Source: Hasllibacter sp. MH4015 (lineage in GTDB: Bacteria > Pseudomonadota > Alphaproteobacteria > Rhodobacterales > Rhodobacteraceae). From it: a DNA stretch of 64,000 bases. Within the stretch, counting starts at the first letter, position 1. Each line of letters begins with the position of its first letter. Positions 1 through 9,020 of this stretch are shown here, one piece after another. The notes under the pieces were generated by a model. The model was not told the DNA's origin and made no database searches. It was given only the letters and a program-made list of their open reading frames with translations. The stretch is from the NCBI RefSeq assembly GCF_020177575.1, contig NZ_JAHTBK010000001.1:930001-994000 (forward strand), in the 5' to 3' direction. A program made the translations under genes and the position numbers.

Positions 1-260
1 GGGGCGGAGAAATCCTCTCCCTCTTCCCCGATCAGGGCGATGGCGGTGTTGACCTTCACGCCTTCGGTACCTTCCGCGACGAGGATCTTGCCGATCACGC
101 CTTCATCGACCGCCTCGAATTCCATCGTGGCCTTGTCGGTTTCGATCTCGGCCAGAAGATCGCCGGATTGAACGGTATCGCCTTCCTTGACCAGCCATTT
201 GGCCAGCGTGCCTTCCTCCATCGTGGGCGACAGGGCGGGCATGAGGATTTCGGTGGGCAT
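1..260 (-). CDS. pdhC: Pyruvate dehydrogenase E2 (dihydrolipoamide acetyltransferase), N-terminal part
   Basis: The first 86 codons are present and the rest runs off the window edge. They form a lipoyl domain starting [18 protein letters not shown], with the lipoyl-lysine in ETDKATMEF at residue 43. The E2 carries acetyl groups from E1 to CoA in the cytosolic pyruvate dehydrogenase complex. It is the last gene of the pdhA-pdhB-small ORF-pdhC series on the minus strand, 22 bases after the small ORF. Its lipoyl domain is almost the same at DNA level as the one on pdhB. The partner genes make pyruvate dehydrogenase far more likely than a 2-oxoglutarate or branched-chain E2. Confidence 0.9.
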   Translation of the reverse strand, partial: MPTEILMPALSPTMEEGTLAKWLVKEGDTVQSGDLLAEIETDKATMEFEAVDEGVIGKILVAEGTEGVKVNTAIALIGEEGEDFSA

Positions 261-282
261 GGGGGTCTCTCCCGATCTTCGC

Positions 283-534
283 TCAGCTTTCGAGCGTGAC
301 GTTCGTGAACGGCGCGCGGGGCGTGGCGCCTTTTTTGAGGGCTTTGATCGCGTCGCTCAAGTCATGTTGCTGCGCGGCGATCCATTCATAGGCCTGTTCG
401 TGGCTGACCTTTTCGGACGTACCGTACTGGTCGGACAAAAGCGCGTCAGGCACCAGCGCCACCACCTCGTCCCCGCCCAGATCGACGGAGACGCGGTAGG
501 CGTCGGCTGTCCCGTTTTTGCCCAGGATCCGCAT
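283..534 (-). CDS. Small protein of unknown function between pdhB and pdhC
   Basis: This 83-residue ORF starts [21 protein letters not shown] do not recognise the family. It has no signal peptide or membrane segment and ends in a basic stretch ([13 protein letters not shown]). Its ATG overlaps the pdhB stop codon (TGATG) and no Shine-Dalgarno is visible, so translation probably depends on coupling to pdhB. The tight placement between two subunit genes of one complex suggests it is expressed with pyruvate dehydrogenase. Whether it binds the complex cannot be read from the sequence. Confidence 0.75.
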   Translation of the reverse strand: MRILGKNGTADAYRVSVDLGGDEVVALVPDALLSDQYGTSEKVSHEQAYEWIAAQQHDLSDAIKALKKGATPRAPFTNVTLES

Positions 535-1919
535 CAGCGATACGTGACCTGCTTGCAGGCATCGACCACTTCATCGGTGGTGATGAGCGCGTGGCGTTCC
601 AGGTTGGCCGCATAGGGCATGGGCACGTCCTTGCCGGTGCAATTGATGACCGGCGCATCGAGGTAGTCGAAGGCGTTTTGCATCAGGTAGGCCGACAAGT
701 GGTTGCCGATGGAGCAGACGGGGAAGCCTTCCTCCACCGTCACGCAGCGGTTGGTCTTCATGACCGAGGCCAGAAGCGTGTCGTAATCCAGCGGGCGCAG
801 GGTGCGCAGGTCGATCACCTCGGCATTGATGCCGTCCTCGGCCAGCTTCTCGGCGGCTTCCAGCGCGTAAGTCATGCCGATCCCGAAGGAGACGATGGTG
901 ACATCGTCGCCTTCGCGGTGGATCTTCGCCTTGCCGAACGGGATGGTGAAATCGTCCATGTCCGGCACCTCGAAAGAGCGGCCATAGAGGATCTCGTTCT
1001 CAAGGAAGATGATCGGGTTGGGGTCACGGATCGCGGTTTTCAGCAGGCCCTTGGCGTCGGCTGCCGTGTAGGGCATCACCACTTTCAGGCCGGGGATCTG
1101 GCTGTACCACGCGGCGTAGTCCTGGGAATGCTGCGCGCCCACACGGGCGGCTGCGCCATTGGGACCACGGAACACCATCGGCGCCCCCATCTGGCCGCCG
1201 GACATATAGAGCGTCTTGGCCGCCGAATTGATAATGTGGTCAATGGCTTGCATGGCGAAGTTGAACGTCATGAACTCCACGATGGGCTTCAGGCCACCAA
1301 AGGCCGCGCCCACACCGATCCCGGCGAAGCCGTGTTCGGTGATCGGCGTGTCGATGACGCGCTTGGAGCCGAATTCGTCCAACATGCCCTGGGTAACCTT
1401 GTAGGCGCCATTATATTCGGCGACCTCTTCCCCCATCACGAACACGCCTTCGTCGCGGCGCATCTCCTCGGCCATGGCGTCGCGCAGGGCTTCGCGGACG
1501 GTCTGGGTCTTCATCGCGGTGCCGTCGGGCCAGTCGGGCGTCGTGTCGGCCTTGGGGGCGGCGGGTGCGGAGGTGGCGGCGGTCTCAGGCTCGGGATCGG
1601 CCTTGCCCTCGCTGCCTTCCAGCGCGGCAGGGGCCGGGGCGCTTTCGGAGGATGCGGAGGCGGCGGACATATCCTCCCCCTCTTCGCCGATGATGGCGAT
1701 GGGTGTGTTGACCTTCACCCCTTCGGTGCCTTCCTCGACGAGGATCTTGCCAATCACGCCTTCGTCGACGGCCTCGAATTCCATCGTGGCCTTGTCGGTT
1801 TCGATCTCGGCCAGGATGTCGCCGGATTGGACAGTGTCGCCTTCCTTGACCAGCCATTTGGCCAGGGTGCCTTCTTCCATCGTGGGGGAGAGGGCGGGCA
1901 TGAGAATTTCTACAGCCAT
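534..1919 (-). CDS. pdhB: Pyruvate dehydrogenase E1 beta subunit with N-terminal lipoyl domain
   Basis: The 461-residue protein has a lipoyl domain (about 1-80, lipoyl-lysine 43 in ETDKATMEF), an Ala/Glu/Pro-rich flexible linker (about 80-133), and an E1 beta transketolase-like fold (about 135-461; motifs [36 protein letters not shown]). With PdhA it decarboxylates pyruvate using thiamine diphosphate and reductively acetylates lipoyl groups. The extra lipoyl domain is typical of alphaproteobacterial PdhB and makes it about 130 residues longer than classical E1 beta. It starts on the base after the pdhA stop codon, so it is part of one operon. Confidence 0.97.
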   Translation of the reverse strand: MAVEILMPALSPTMEEGTLAKWLVKEGDTVQSGDILAEIETDKATMEFEAVDEGVIGKILVEEGTEGVKVNTPIAIIGEEGEDMSAASASSESAPAPAALEGSEGKADPEPETAATSAPAAPKADTTPDWPDGTAMKTQTVREALRDAMAEEMRRDEGVFVMGEEVAEYNGAYKVTQGMLDEFGSKRVIDTPITEHGFAGIGVGAAFGGLKPIVEFMTFNFAMQAIDHIINSAAKTLYMSGGQMGAPMVFRGPNGAAARVGAQHSQDYAAWYSQIPGLKVVMPYTAADAKGLLKTAIRDPNPIIFLENEILYGRSFEVPDMDDFTIPFGKAKIHREGDDVTIVSFGIGMTYALEAAEKLAEDGINAEVIDLRTLRPLDYDTLLASVMKTNRCVTVEEGFPVCSIGNHLSAYLMQNAFDYLDAPVINCTGKDVPMPYAANLERHALITTDEVVDACKQVTYR

Positions 1920-2948
1920 TTACACAGCCTCCCCTTGCGGAACTTCGTCGGCATAGATGTCGGTCCACAATTCTTCGAGCGCCGGTTCCGGGCTTTCCTT
2001 GGCGAATTCGGCGCTTTCGTTGACGATTTCCTTGATCTCCTTGTCGATGGCCTTGAGGTCATCCTCAGTCGCGTGGCCACCGGTCAGCAGCATCTGGCGC
2101 ACATGTTCGATGGCATCGCGCTTTTCGCGCATTTCCTGCACCTCTTCGCGGGTGCGGTACTTGGCCGGGTCCGACATGGAATGGCCGCGATAGCGGTAGG
2201 TCTTGATTTCAAGGATGTAGGGCCCGTCACCCGCGCGGCAGACGGCGACGGCCTTTTCACCGGCGGCTTTCACGGCCAGCACGTCCATGCCGTCGACTTC
2301 CTCACCCTTGATGCCGTAGGCGGCACCGCGTTCCCAATAGGAGGGCGAGTGGGTGGAGCGTTTGGTGGAGGTGCCCATGGCGTATTGGTTGTTCTCGATC
2401 ACGAAGATGCAGGGCAGGTTCCACAGCTCGGCCATGTTGTAGGCCTCGTAAACCTGTCCCTGGTTCGCGGCTCCGTCCCCGAAATAGGTGAAGGTCACGC
2501 GGTCGTTGCCAAGGTACTTGTCGGCAAACGCCAGGCCCGCGCCAATCGGCACCTGGGCGGCGACGATGCCGTGGCCACCGTAGAAATGCTTCTCCTTGGA
2601 GAACATGTGCATGGAGCCGCCCTTGCCCTTGGAATAGCCGCCCTCGCGGCCCGTCAGCTCCGCCATCACGCCCTTGGGGTCCATGCCGCAGGCCAGCATA
2701 TGGCCGTGGTCGCGGTAGGAGGTGATGCGTTTGTCGCCCTCTTCCGCCGCGGCTTCCAGACCGACCACGACCGCTTCCTGTCCGATATAAAGGTGGCAGA
2801 AGCCGCCGATCAGGCCCATGCCATAGAGTTGGCCGGCTTTCTCCTCGAACCGCCGGATCAACAGCATCTCGCGGTAATACTTCTTCAGATCCTCAGCCGA
2901 TACGTTCGACTTGGTGTCTGCTTTGGCGGTCGATTTGCGTGCAGCCAT
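1920..2948 (-). CDS. pdhA: Pyruvate dehydrogenase E1 alpha subunit
   Basis: The 342-residue thiamine-diphosphate E1 alpha subunit shows the cofactor motif beginning GDGAANQGQ and ending ENNQYAMGTS. Other family blocks are RRFEEKAGQLYG and the C-terminal RYRGHSMSDPAKYRTREE. It pairs with PdhB for the pyruvate decarboxylation step. The start is supported by an AGGGGAG sequence about ten bases upstream. It is the first gene of the pdh operon. The 161-base gap to ftsB upstream is the likely promoter region, although I could not identify a clear promoter motif in it. Confidence 0.97.
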   Translation of the reverse strand: MAARKSTAKADTKSNVSAEDLKKYYREMLLIRRFEEKAGQLYGMGLIGGFCHLYIGQEAVVVGLEAAAEEGDKRITSYRDHGHMLACGMDPKGVMAELTGREGGYSKGKGGSMHMFSKEKHFYGGHGIVAAQVPIGAGLAFADKYLGNDRVTFTYFGDGAANQGQVYEAYNMAELWNLPCIFVIENNQYAMGTSTKRSTHSPSYWERGAAYGIKGEEVDGMDVLAVKAAGEKAVAVCRAGDGPYILEIKTYRYRGHSMSDPAKYRTREEVQEMREKRDAIEHVRQMLLTGGHATEDDLKAIDKEIKEIVNESAEFAKESPEPALEELWTDIYADEVPQGEAV

Positions 2949-3109
2949 TCTTCGCCACTCCCCTCCCGTTTCGGGAATAGTTTAACGTTGAACGACTTCA
3001 TAACAGAGGTTTTGCGCCGAGTCCCCCTGAAAAGCTGACGCAGGGGCACAGACCCGCTATGCGCGGGCTGAAACGATGCAAAAATATCGGAAAGACAAGG
3101 GCTTGTGGG

Positions 3110-3403
3110 TCAGGGAAGGATGATCTCATCCGGGCGGGCATAGCCCAGGACATTGCGCACCCGTTCGTCCAGCAGGTCGAGGTCGAGGTAATCGTCCGAT
3201 AGGCGGCGGGTCAGAATCTCCATGCGCGCGACCTGGATTTCCAGCCGCTCCAGCTCATCCTCGAGCCGGTCCCGCTCCGACTCCACTTGGATGCGCTGGA
3301 ACAGCCCATTGTTGCCCTGCACCGCGGTGAAGGTAAAATAGAAACCCACAACGAACAGGATGCCCGGCACGATGGCCCGGGTCAGGGAAAGGGTACGCCA
3401 CAT
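3110..3403 (-). CDS. ftsB: Septum formation initiator family protein (FtsB/DivIC-like)
   Basis: The 97-residue bitopic protein has a short cytosolic N-terminus, one membrane segment (about 11-30, AIVPGILFVVGFYFTFTAV), and a periplasmic coiled coil (about 40-75, rich in E, R and L). It ends in the family-typical DERVRNVLGYARPDEIILP. FtsB links FtsL and FtsQ in the divisome. I chose the ATG preceded by GAGGC at seven bases over a GTG four codons upstream. It lies between fda and pdhA on the same strand, as in many Rhodobacteraceae. Confidence 0.85.
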   Translation of the reverse strand: MWRTLSLTRAIVPGILFVVGFYFTFTAVQGNNGLFQRIQVESERDRLEDELERLEIQVARMEILTRRLSDDYLDLDLLDERVRNVLGYARPDEIILP

Positions 3404-3545
3404 GTTCTGCCTCACACGGGTTCGATGCGAACCCAGTCTTCAACTCACCTCTGACGGGTGATGTGGGGGCAGATTCGCACATTCCGCACGCTTTGTGAAT
3501 CCCTAATGGAATCACCGCGATAGAAGGGGCCTTGCCGCCGGTCGC

Positions 3546-4436
3546 TCAAGTGATGGAGGCTGCGTGGATTTCGTCAATCGCTTGCCCAAGCGCCCCGTTG
3601 AATTCAGCATCGGATTGCTGCGCGGCCAGCCCTTCGGTCAGCGCGCGGGAGAAGCTGGCGATCATGCCGGAATTGGCGGCAAGGCGGGCATTGGCCTCCG
3701 CCCGCGAATAGCCGCCCGACAGCGCCACAACCCGCATCACGCGGGGATGCGCCACAAGGGGCGCGTAGTGACCGGGGCTTTCGGGCAGGGTCAGCTTCAG
3801 CATCACCTGCCGGTCAGCGGGGACGTTTTCCAATTCCGAAAGGATCGTGTCGAGCAGGATCGCCTCCGCCTCCGCCTTGTCGGCGATGGAGATCGTGACC
3901 TCGGGCTCGATGATCGGAACCATGTCGTTGTCCAGCACCTCGTCGCCAATGCGGAACTGTTGCGCCACATTCGCGGCGATGCCCTGCGCGTCGGCGGCGT
4001 CGATGACCGACCGGGCCTTGGTGCCGAAAATCCCATTGTCGGAGGCGCGTTTCAGCGTGTCGGACAGGTCGGGGATGGCCTTCATCACGCGCACGCCCTG
4101 GGCCGGATCTTCCAGCCCCTTGTCAATCTTGAGGAAGGGGACCACGCGGCGTTCTTCCCACAAGTAGTGCGCGGCGGGGCGTCCGGCGATGTCGCGATCC
4201 ATCGTCATCTCGAACAGGATCGCGCCGATGACCTTCTGGCCGGTGAAGGCAGGCGCGGTCGCGATCCGGGTCCGCATCTGGTGGATGAGGTCGTACATCT
4301 GATCCTCGGAGCCGTAGGTCTCCTCCGGGACGCCGTAGAGCCGCAGGGCCTTGGGGGTGGAGCCGCCCGATTGGTCCAGCGCCGCAACGAAGCCCGCGCC
4401 CCGCTGCATCTGTGCGATCTGCTCTGCCTTGGCCAT
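3546..4436 (-). CDS. fda: Class I fructose-bisphosphate aldolase
   Basis: The 296-residue protein resembles bacterial class I (Schiff-base) aldolases: N-terminal MQRGAGFVAALDQSGGSTPK, then MLKLTLPE with the probable Schiff-base lysine, and ALSGGYSRAEAN, a phosphate-binding loop. It cleaves fructose 1,6-bisphosphate to two triose phosphates. No class II metal-site histidines are seen. I start it at MAKAEQ. A longer frame exists upstream but it runs through the end of pgk and lacks similarity. It lies 73 bases downstream of pgk on the same strand, which suggests co-transcription. Confidence 0.92.
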   Translation of the reverse strand: MAKAEQIAQMQRGAGFVAALDQSGGSTPKALRLYGVPEETYGSEDQMYDLIHQMRTRIATAPAFTGQKVIGAILFEMTMDRDIAGRPAAHYLWEERRVVPFLKIDKGLEDPAQGVRVMKAIPDLSDTLKRASDNGIFGTKARSVIDAADAQGIAANVAQQFRIGDEVLDNDMVPIIEPEVTISIADKAEAEAILLDTILSELENVPADRQVMLKLTLPESPGHYAPLVAHPRVMRVVALSGGYSRAEANARLAANSGMIASFSRALTEGLAAQQSDAEFNGALGQAIDEIHAASIT

Positions 4437-4509
4437 GCGCGTGCCCCCCTGGTCGCCTTTGCACCGGGTGTAGGCAAAGCCGATCGGGGGGACAACGCTG
4501 GTTGCGCTA

Positions 4510-5697
4510 TCAGGCGGCGTGGTTTTCCATGAGGACCGCAACGCCGGGCAGGGTCTTGCCCTCCATCCATTCCAGGAACGCGCCGCCCGCGGTGGAGATA
4601 TAGGTGAAATCGTCCGCCACGCCCGCGTGGTTGAGCGCCGCGACGGTGTCGCCGCCACCGGCCACGGAGATCAGGTTGCCGGCCCGCGTCGCCTCCGCCG
4701 CGGCGCGCGCCGCTGCGACTGTGGCCGTGTCGAAGGGTTCGATCTCGAACGCGCCAAGCGGGCCGTTCCAGACCAGCGTTTTGGCGCGCGCCAGCGCCTG
4801 CGCGATATGGGCGGTGCTGTCGGGCCCGGCATCGAGGATCATCGCGTCACCGGGCACATCCTCGGCCATCACGACCTCCGACGCGGCACCGGCCTTGAAC
4901 TCTCGCGCGATGACCACGTCGCGGGGCAGCAGGATCTCGCAACCCTGCGCGGCCGCCTTCTTTGCAATCTCGCGCGCGGTGTCTGCCAGGTCATGCTCGC
5001 AGAGCGACTTGCCCACATCCACACCCTGCGCGGCGAGGAAGGTGTTCGCCATGCCGCCCCCGATCACCAGGATATCGACCTTTTCGACGAGATTGCGCAG
5101 GAGATCGAGCTTGGTGGAGACCTTCGCCCCGCCGACCAGGGCCATGACGGGCCGGTCCGGCGATCCAAGCGCCTGTTCCAGCGCACCCAGTTCCTCGGCC
5201 ATCAGGCGCCCGGCGCAATTCGGCAGAAGCTTCGCCACCCCTTCGGTCGAGGCATGGGCGCGGTGCGCGGCGGAAAAAGCGTCGTTGCAATAGACATCCC
5301 CAAGGGAGGCGAGGAACTGCGCCATCTTCGGCTCGTTGGCCTCTTCCATCGCGGAGAACCGGGTGTTTTCGATCAGGATCACCGAGCCGCGCGCGGCCTC
5401 CAGCGCCGCGCGGTCGGGGCGTTCGATGAAGGTGACGGGTTGCCCAAGGGCCGCCTCCAACGCGGGCAGGGTCACGCGCAGGCTCATCTCCGGCACGTAT
5501 TGCCCCTTGGGCCGTCCGAAATGGGCCAGCATGACCGGGGTGCCGCCCTTGGTGAGGATGTCCTTGATCGTGGGCACGATGCGCTCGATCCGGGTCGCGT
5601 CCGTGACCTTGCCGTCTTCGACCGGCACGTTGATGTCCACGCGGGTCAGGACAAGTTTGCCCGCGAGGTCCATATCATCGAGTGTGTTGAAGGGCAT
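4510..5697 (-). CDS. pgk: Phosphoglycerate kinase
   Basis: The 395-residue monomeric kinase makes ATP from 1,3-bisphosphoglycerate, or runs in reverse in gluconeogenesis. Diagnostic blocks are [15 protein letters not shown] near the N-terminus, HFGRPKG, a central [12 protein letters not shown], and the C-terminal nucleotide-binding [12 protein letters not shown]. The length is normal. The start has GGAG about eight bases upstream. It follows gap on the same strand after a 180-base gap that carries an intergenic repeat and hairpin, so read-through from gap may be attenuated. Confidence 0.97.
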   Translation of the reverse strand: MPFNTLDDMDLAGKLVLTRVDINVPVEDGKVTDATRIERIVPTIKDILTKGGTPVMLAHFGRPKGQYVPEMSLRVTLPALEAALGQPVTFIERPDRAALEAARGSVILIENTRFSAMEEANEPKMAQFLASLGDVYCNDAFSAAHRAHASTEGVAKLLPNCAGRLMAEELGALEQALGSPDRPVMALVGGAKVSTKLDLLRNLVEKVDILVIGGGMANTFLAAQGVDVGKSLCEHDLADTAREIAKKAAAQGCEILLPRDVVIAREFKAGAASEVVMAEDVPGDAMILDAGPDSTAHIAQALARAKTLVWNGPLGAFEIEPFDTATVAAARAAAEATRAGNLISVAGGGDTVAALNHAGVADDFTYISTAGGAFLEWMEGKTLPGVAVLMENHAA

Positions 5698-5727
5698 GGT
5701 GTGATCTCCGACTATGCTCGGCCCCGT

Positions 5728-5803
5728 GGTGCCATGGTCTTGGGGGGCACCAAAAGAGATTTATGCCTCCGGCGGGGATATTTTCGGCACATGGAAGACA
5801 GGG
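5728..5803 (+). repeat. Intergenic repeat with GATATTTTC core (copy 1), with upstream hairpin
   Basis: A GGTGCC...GGCACC inverted repeat is followed by the core GCCTCCGGCGGGGATATTTT and then CGGCACATGGAAGACAGGG. The core from 5765 is identical to the copy at 30665-30703 and nearly identical to the reverse-strand copy at 11325-11360. It lies between gap and pgk, in antisense orientation to both. Confidence 0.85.
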
Positions 5804-5877
5804 CGTGCGGGCCCTGGCCGCGGGGCAGGTGGGGGCGGGGCAGGCGCAATTTTATGCAAATGCGCCCGATCTGCGCG

Positions 5878-6879
5878 TCAGATCAGCTTGCCCATTGCGA
5901 CGGCCGTGTCGCTCATCCGGTTGGAGAAGCCCCATTCGTTGTCGTACCAGGTCAGGATACGGACCATGTTGCCGTCGAGCACCTTGGTCTGGTCGAGGTG
6001 GAAGACCGAGGAATGGGGGTCGTGGTTGAAATCCGAGCTGACCAGCGGCTCATCGGTGTAGCCGAGGATGCCTTTGAGCGGGCCATCGGCGGCGGCGACG
6101 ATGGCGGCGTTCACTTCTTCGATGCTGGTGGCCTTGCCGGCCTCGAATGTCAGGTCGACGACGGAGACGTTGGGCGTGGGCACACGGATCGCCACACCGT
6201 CCAGCTTGCCCGCCAGGTCCGGCAGGACGAGGCCCACGGCTTTCGCGGCCCCGGTGGAGGTGGGGATCATGCTCAGCGCCGCAGCGCGGGCGCGGTAGAG
6301 GTCCTTGTGCATCGTGTCGAGCGTCGGCTGGTCGCCGGTATAGGAATGGATCGTGGTCATAAAGCCTTTCACGATCCCGATCTCGTTATGCAGCACATGG
6401 GCCACCGGCGAGAGGCAGTTGGTGGTGCACGACGCGTTGGAGACAACGATGTCGTCGGACGTCAGGGTGTCGTGGTTGACGCCGAAAACAATGGTCTTGT
6501 CGGCATCCTTGCCCGGTGCGGAGATCAGGACGCGGGAGGAGCCGTTTTCCAGATGGGCCTGACACGCCTCTTTCGAGGTGAAGATGCCGGTGCATTCCAA
6601 CACGATGTCCACGTGGCCCCAGGGCAGGTCGGCGGGGTTGCGGATTGCCGTGACCTCCATCGGGCCGCGGCCCACGTCGATGGTGGTCTCGGTCGTCGTC
6701 ACCGTGGCGGGAAAGCGGCCATGGACGCTGTCGTAGCGCAGGAGGTGGGCGTTGGTTTCCACCGGGCCCAGATCGTTGATGGCGACGACCTCGATATCGG
6801 TGCGGCCGGATTCGATGATGGCGCGCAGAACGTTGCGACCGATGCGACCAAATCCGTTGATGGCGACTTTGACGGCCAT
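5878..6879 (-). CDS. gapA: Type I glyceraldehyde-3-phosphate dehydrogenase, NAD-type
   Basis: The 333-residue enzyme oxidises glyceraldehyde 3-phosphate to 1,3-bisphosphoglycerate. It has the Rossmann start [16 protein letters not shown], the catalytic cysteine in [12 protein letters not shown], and C-terminal [12 protein letters not shown]. The residue after the second beta strand is Asp36 in AINDLGP, the usual mark of NAD preference. AGGAGG lies just upstream of the MAVKV start, and this fixes it against a longer frame. A second GAPDH with Ala at this position lies 2 kb away on the same strand. Confidence 0.96.
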   Translation of the reverse strand: MAVKVAINGFGRIGRNVLRAIIESGRTDIEVVAINDLGPVETNAHLLRYDSVHGRFPATVTTTETTIDVGRGPMEVTAIRNPADLPWGHVDIVLECTGIFTSKEACQAHLENGSSRVLISAPGKDADKTIVFGVNHDTLTSDDIVVSNASCTTNCLSPVAHVLHNEIGIVKGFMTTIHSYTGDQPTLDTMHKDLYRARAAALSMIPTSTGAAKAVGLVLPDLAGKLDGVAIRVPTPNVSVVDLTFEAGKATSIEEVNAAIVAAADGPLKGILGYTDEPLVSSDFNHDPHSSVFHLDQTKVLDGNMVRILTWYDNEWGFSNRMSDTAVAMGKLI

Positions 6880-7015
6880 GGAGACCTCCTCAATGAGCGG
6901 CTTGCGGGCAAGGCGGGCCGTATCGGCCCGGCTGTTAGCGGTAACGCGGGTTGCATACCGCGACTGGTCCGGCATGGGAAGGGGGCGGCGCGGGAAAGCG
7001 TACTGGCCCGCGCGC

Positions 7016-7159
7016 CTATCGCCAGAACGCCATCCACCACAGGAGATCGGCAAACTTGCGGGCGAGAAACAGCGAATTGGCCCAGTCGAAGAAAACCGCA
7101 TCTATGGCGAGGCAGGCGGCGATCACGATACCGAACCATATGGCGAGCGTGTTGGTCAT
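7016..7159 (-). CDS. Small single-span membrane peptide upstream of gapA
   Basis: The 47-residue ORF begins [20 protein letters not shown] and ends [12 protein letters not shown]. It has one clear membrane segment (about 5-20) and a Trp-rich amphipathic C-terminus. From memory, short peptides of this shape sit beside gap in other Rhodobacteraceae and are often mislabelled as GAPDH. The stop is 136 bases before the gapA start, on the same strand. There is no enzymatic domain, and the function is unknown. It is below the usual length cut-off for gene callers. Confidence 0.6.
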   Translation of the reverse strand: MTNTLAIWFGIVIAACLAIDAVFFDWANSLFLARKFADLLWWMAFWR

Positions 7160-7198
7160 GGGCGCGGACCCTGCCACGGCTCGCGGCGGGGCGGAAGG

Positions 7199-7684
7199 CT
7201 ATTTCTTGGCTCCCAGGACCGGGTTCGAGATGGCGTCGTGGTCGACGAGGTCATAGGCCAGCCCCTTGTTGCGGAAGATGCGCTTTCGCTGTCGGGAATA
7301 ATCGGCGACATCGTGGTCGAGCCGTTGGCCCATCACGAGAATGCGCAGCGTATCGGGCCCGGTATTGACGATGGTATGGCCAAGCCCGCCGGCGCGGTAG
7401 CCGATGAAATCGCCGGGGCCGATGGCGTGATCCTCCTCCCCGATGGTCGCCGTGCCGGTGCCCGACAGGATATAGACGGCCTCATCTTCATGATAATGGA
7501 CATGGTATTCCGTCGTCTCGTCCCCCGGTGCGATTTCGATGACGTGGATGCCAAGACCGGTCAGGCCAGTGGCGTCCCCAAGCGACTTGTTGATCCGTTT
7601 CGCGGCGGGATTGCGGAAATGGACCTTGTCCACACCGCCCATCGCGGCGATCTCCTGGGCTGTGATCAGGTAGGTGTCCGACAT
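7199..7684 (-). CDS. Cupin domain protein
   Basis: The 161-residue single-domain cupin has the metal-binding motif EYHVHYHEDEAVYILSG (His61, 63, 65 and Glu68) and the second motif with His103 in GGLGHTIVNTG. The tail YSRQRKRIFRNKGLAYDLVD is like that of small sugar- or polyol-binding cupins, but no substrate can be named. I prefer the MSDTYLIT start, because GGAG sits about nine bases upstream. An ATG three codons earlier would leave almost no spacing. It is divergent from the oxygenase gene at 7844. Confidence 0.8.
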   Translation of the reverse strand: MSDTYLITAQEIAAMGGVDKVHFRNPAAKRINKSLGDATGLTGLGIHVIEIAPGDETTEYHVHYHEDEAVYILSGTGTATIGEEDHAIGPGDFIGYRAGGLGHTIVNTGPDTLRILVMGQRLDHDVADYSRQRKRIFRNKGLAYDLVDHDAISNPVLGAKK

Positions 7685-7843
7685 CGGGCGCATCTCCACT
7701 TTCGGGACAGGGGCGTTCGGCCTGAATTCTGGTGTGCGGCGCAGGGTTGGTAAAGGGTGAACCGGGGCGCGGCCTGTGGATTTGGGGTTCAGTTCGCGCG
7801 CGCCCCGGTCAAGAGTATCGCCGGCAGAAGGAGGCGTGTTGCC

Positions 7844-8623
7844 ATGGCTTTGAACGATATCGTCGATCTGGCGCGCCACCCGGTGGACGATCCGGCATTC
7901 GGCGCGGCGTGCAGGGAGCGGCTGGATCGCGACGGGGTCCTGGTCCTGTCCGACTTCATCACGCCGGATGCCTTGCAAGAGATGCGGCGCGAGGGGGAGG
8001 CGGGGCGCGCGCGGACCTATTTCTGCGCGCAGAGCCATTCCGTCTACCTCACCCCGGAAGATCCGCGCTTTCCCCCGGACCACCCCGCGAACCGGCAGGT
8101 CGTATCGTCCAAGGGATGCATTTGCGATGATGTTATCGCGCCGAACTCGCCGCTGAGGCAGCTCTACGATGCGCCCGCCTTCCGGGACTTCGTGAAACGC
8201 GTGACGGGGCAGGCGGAGGTGCACCCCTATGCCGATCCGCTGTCTTCGATCAACATCCACTATGCCGAACGCGGGCAGGAGCTTGGGTGGCATTTCGACA
8301 ATTCGTCCTTCGCGATCACGCTGCTGATCCAGAAACCCGAGGCGGGAAGCCGGTTCGAGTTCCTGCGCGACCTGCGCGATGCCGATGCCGGAGAGCTGAA
8401 TTATGACGGCGTGCGCGCGCTGCTGGACGGGGCGGTCGCGCCGGACGTGTTGAGCATGGAGCCCGGAACGCTGGTCCTGTTCCGGGGCCGCAACTCGATC
8501 CATAGGGTCAGCCCGAATGAGAGCGACACGACGCGAATGCTGGCCGTGCTCGCCTACAACGCCGAACCCGGCGTGGCGCTGTCGGAAAGTGCGCGGATGA
8601 CGTTCTACGGACGGCTTCGCTAG
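7844..8623 (+). CDS. Fe(II)/2-oxoglutarate-dependent oxygenase, HalD/BesD-like family
   Basis: The 259-residue double-stranded beta-helix enzyme has an apparent facial triad of His150 and Asp152 (LGWHFDNSSFAITLL) and His220 (GRNSIHRVSP). Arg231 is the likely 2-oxoglutarate ligand. The pattern matches proteins grouped with the HalD/BesD amino-acid halogenases. In true halogenases the Asp is replaced by Gly, so the Asp here points to hydroxylation. AGGAGG lies upstream of the MALNDIV start. The substrate is unknown. A disrupted GFA-family gene follows 11 bases later. Confidence 0.75.
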   Translation: MALNDIVDLARHPVDDPAFGAACRERLDRDGVLVLSDFITPDALQEMRREGEAGRARTYFCAQSHSVYLTPEDPRFPPDHPANRQVVSSKGCICDDVIAPNSPLRQLYDAPAFRDFVKRVTGQAEVHPYADPLSSINIHYAERGQELGWHFDNSSFAITLLIQKPEAGSRFEFLRDLRDADAGELNYDGVRALLDGAVAPDVLSMEPGTLVLFRGRNSIHRVSPNESDTTRMLAVLAYNAEPGVALSESARMTFYGRLR

Positions 8624-8634
8624 GGGGTGTCGAG

Positions 8635-9019
8635 ATGCTGACAGGGCGATGCGATTGCGGGAAGGTCCGGTTTACGGTCAAAGGCGCGCGCGCGGCGGTC
8701 ACGATCTGCCATTGCGGGCAATGCCGCCGGACCAGTGGAAATGTATGGGCCTCCACCCACGCCCCGTTTGCTGCACTGACCTTCGAGACGGATGAGGGCC
8801 TAGACATGGTACGCATCTTCCGATTTCGCCAAGCGTGGCTTCTGCTCGGGCTGCGGGTCGAGCCTGTTTTACCGGATGAATGACGAAGAGGGCATCGGGA
8901 TCGCCGCCGGCTGCCTGGATGCGCCGACCGGCCTTCACACCGGCAAGCATATCTTTGTCAGGGACAAGGGCGATTACTACGACATCGCTGACTATGCGCC
9001 ACAGATCGAGACCTATTAA
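8635..9019 (+). pseudogene. GFA/CENP-V-like zinc protein, disrupted by a one-base frameshift
   Basis: The first frame begins MLTGRCDCGKVRFTV and contains CHCGQCRRTSGN. After GLD (codon at 8803) the coding sense continues in the next frame as WYASSDFAKRGFCSGCGSSL and ends IADYAPQIETY at a TAA. Removing one base, probably the A at 8806, restores one 127-residue reading frame with all three Cys-rich motifs of the S-(hydroxymethyl)glutathione synthase-like (GFA) family. This is either a recent pseudogene or a sequencing error. The stop lies two bases from the end of the convergent gap gene. Confidence 0.8.
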
Positions 9020-9020
9020 A

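Noticed and set aside
591-3038. 815-codon plus-strand ORF across the pdh genes
   Set aside because: It is a high-GC antisense shadow of pdhA/pdhB. It is His/Gly/Asp-rich without domains, and the opposite strand encodes clear enzymes.
4519-7368. 949-codon plus-strand ORF antisense to pgk and gapA
   Set aside because: There is no recognisable domain, it spans intergenic DNA and two well-supported genes, and its composition is typical of antisense frames.
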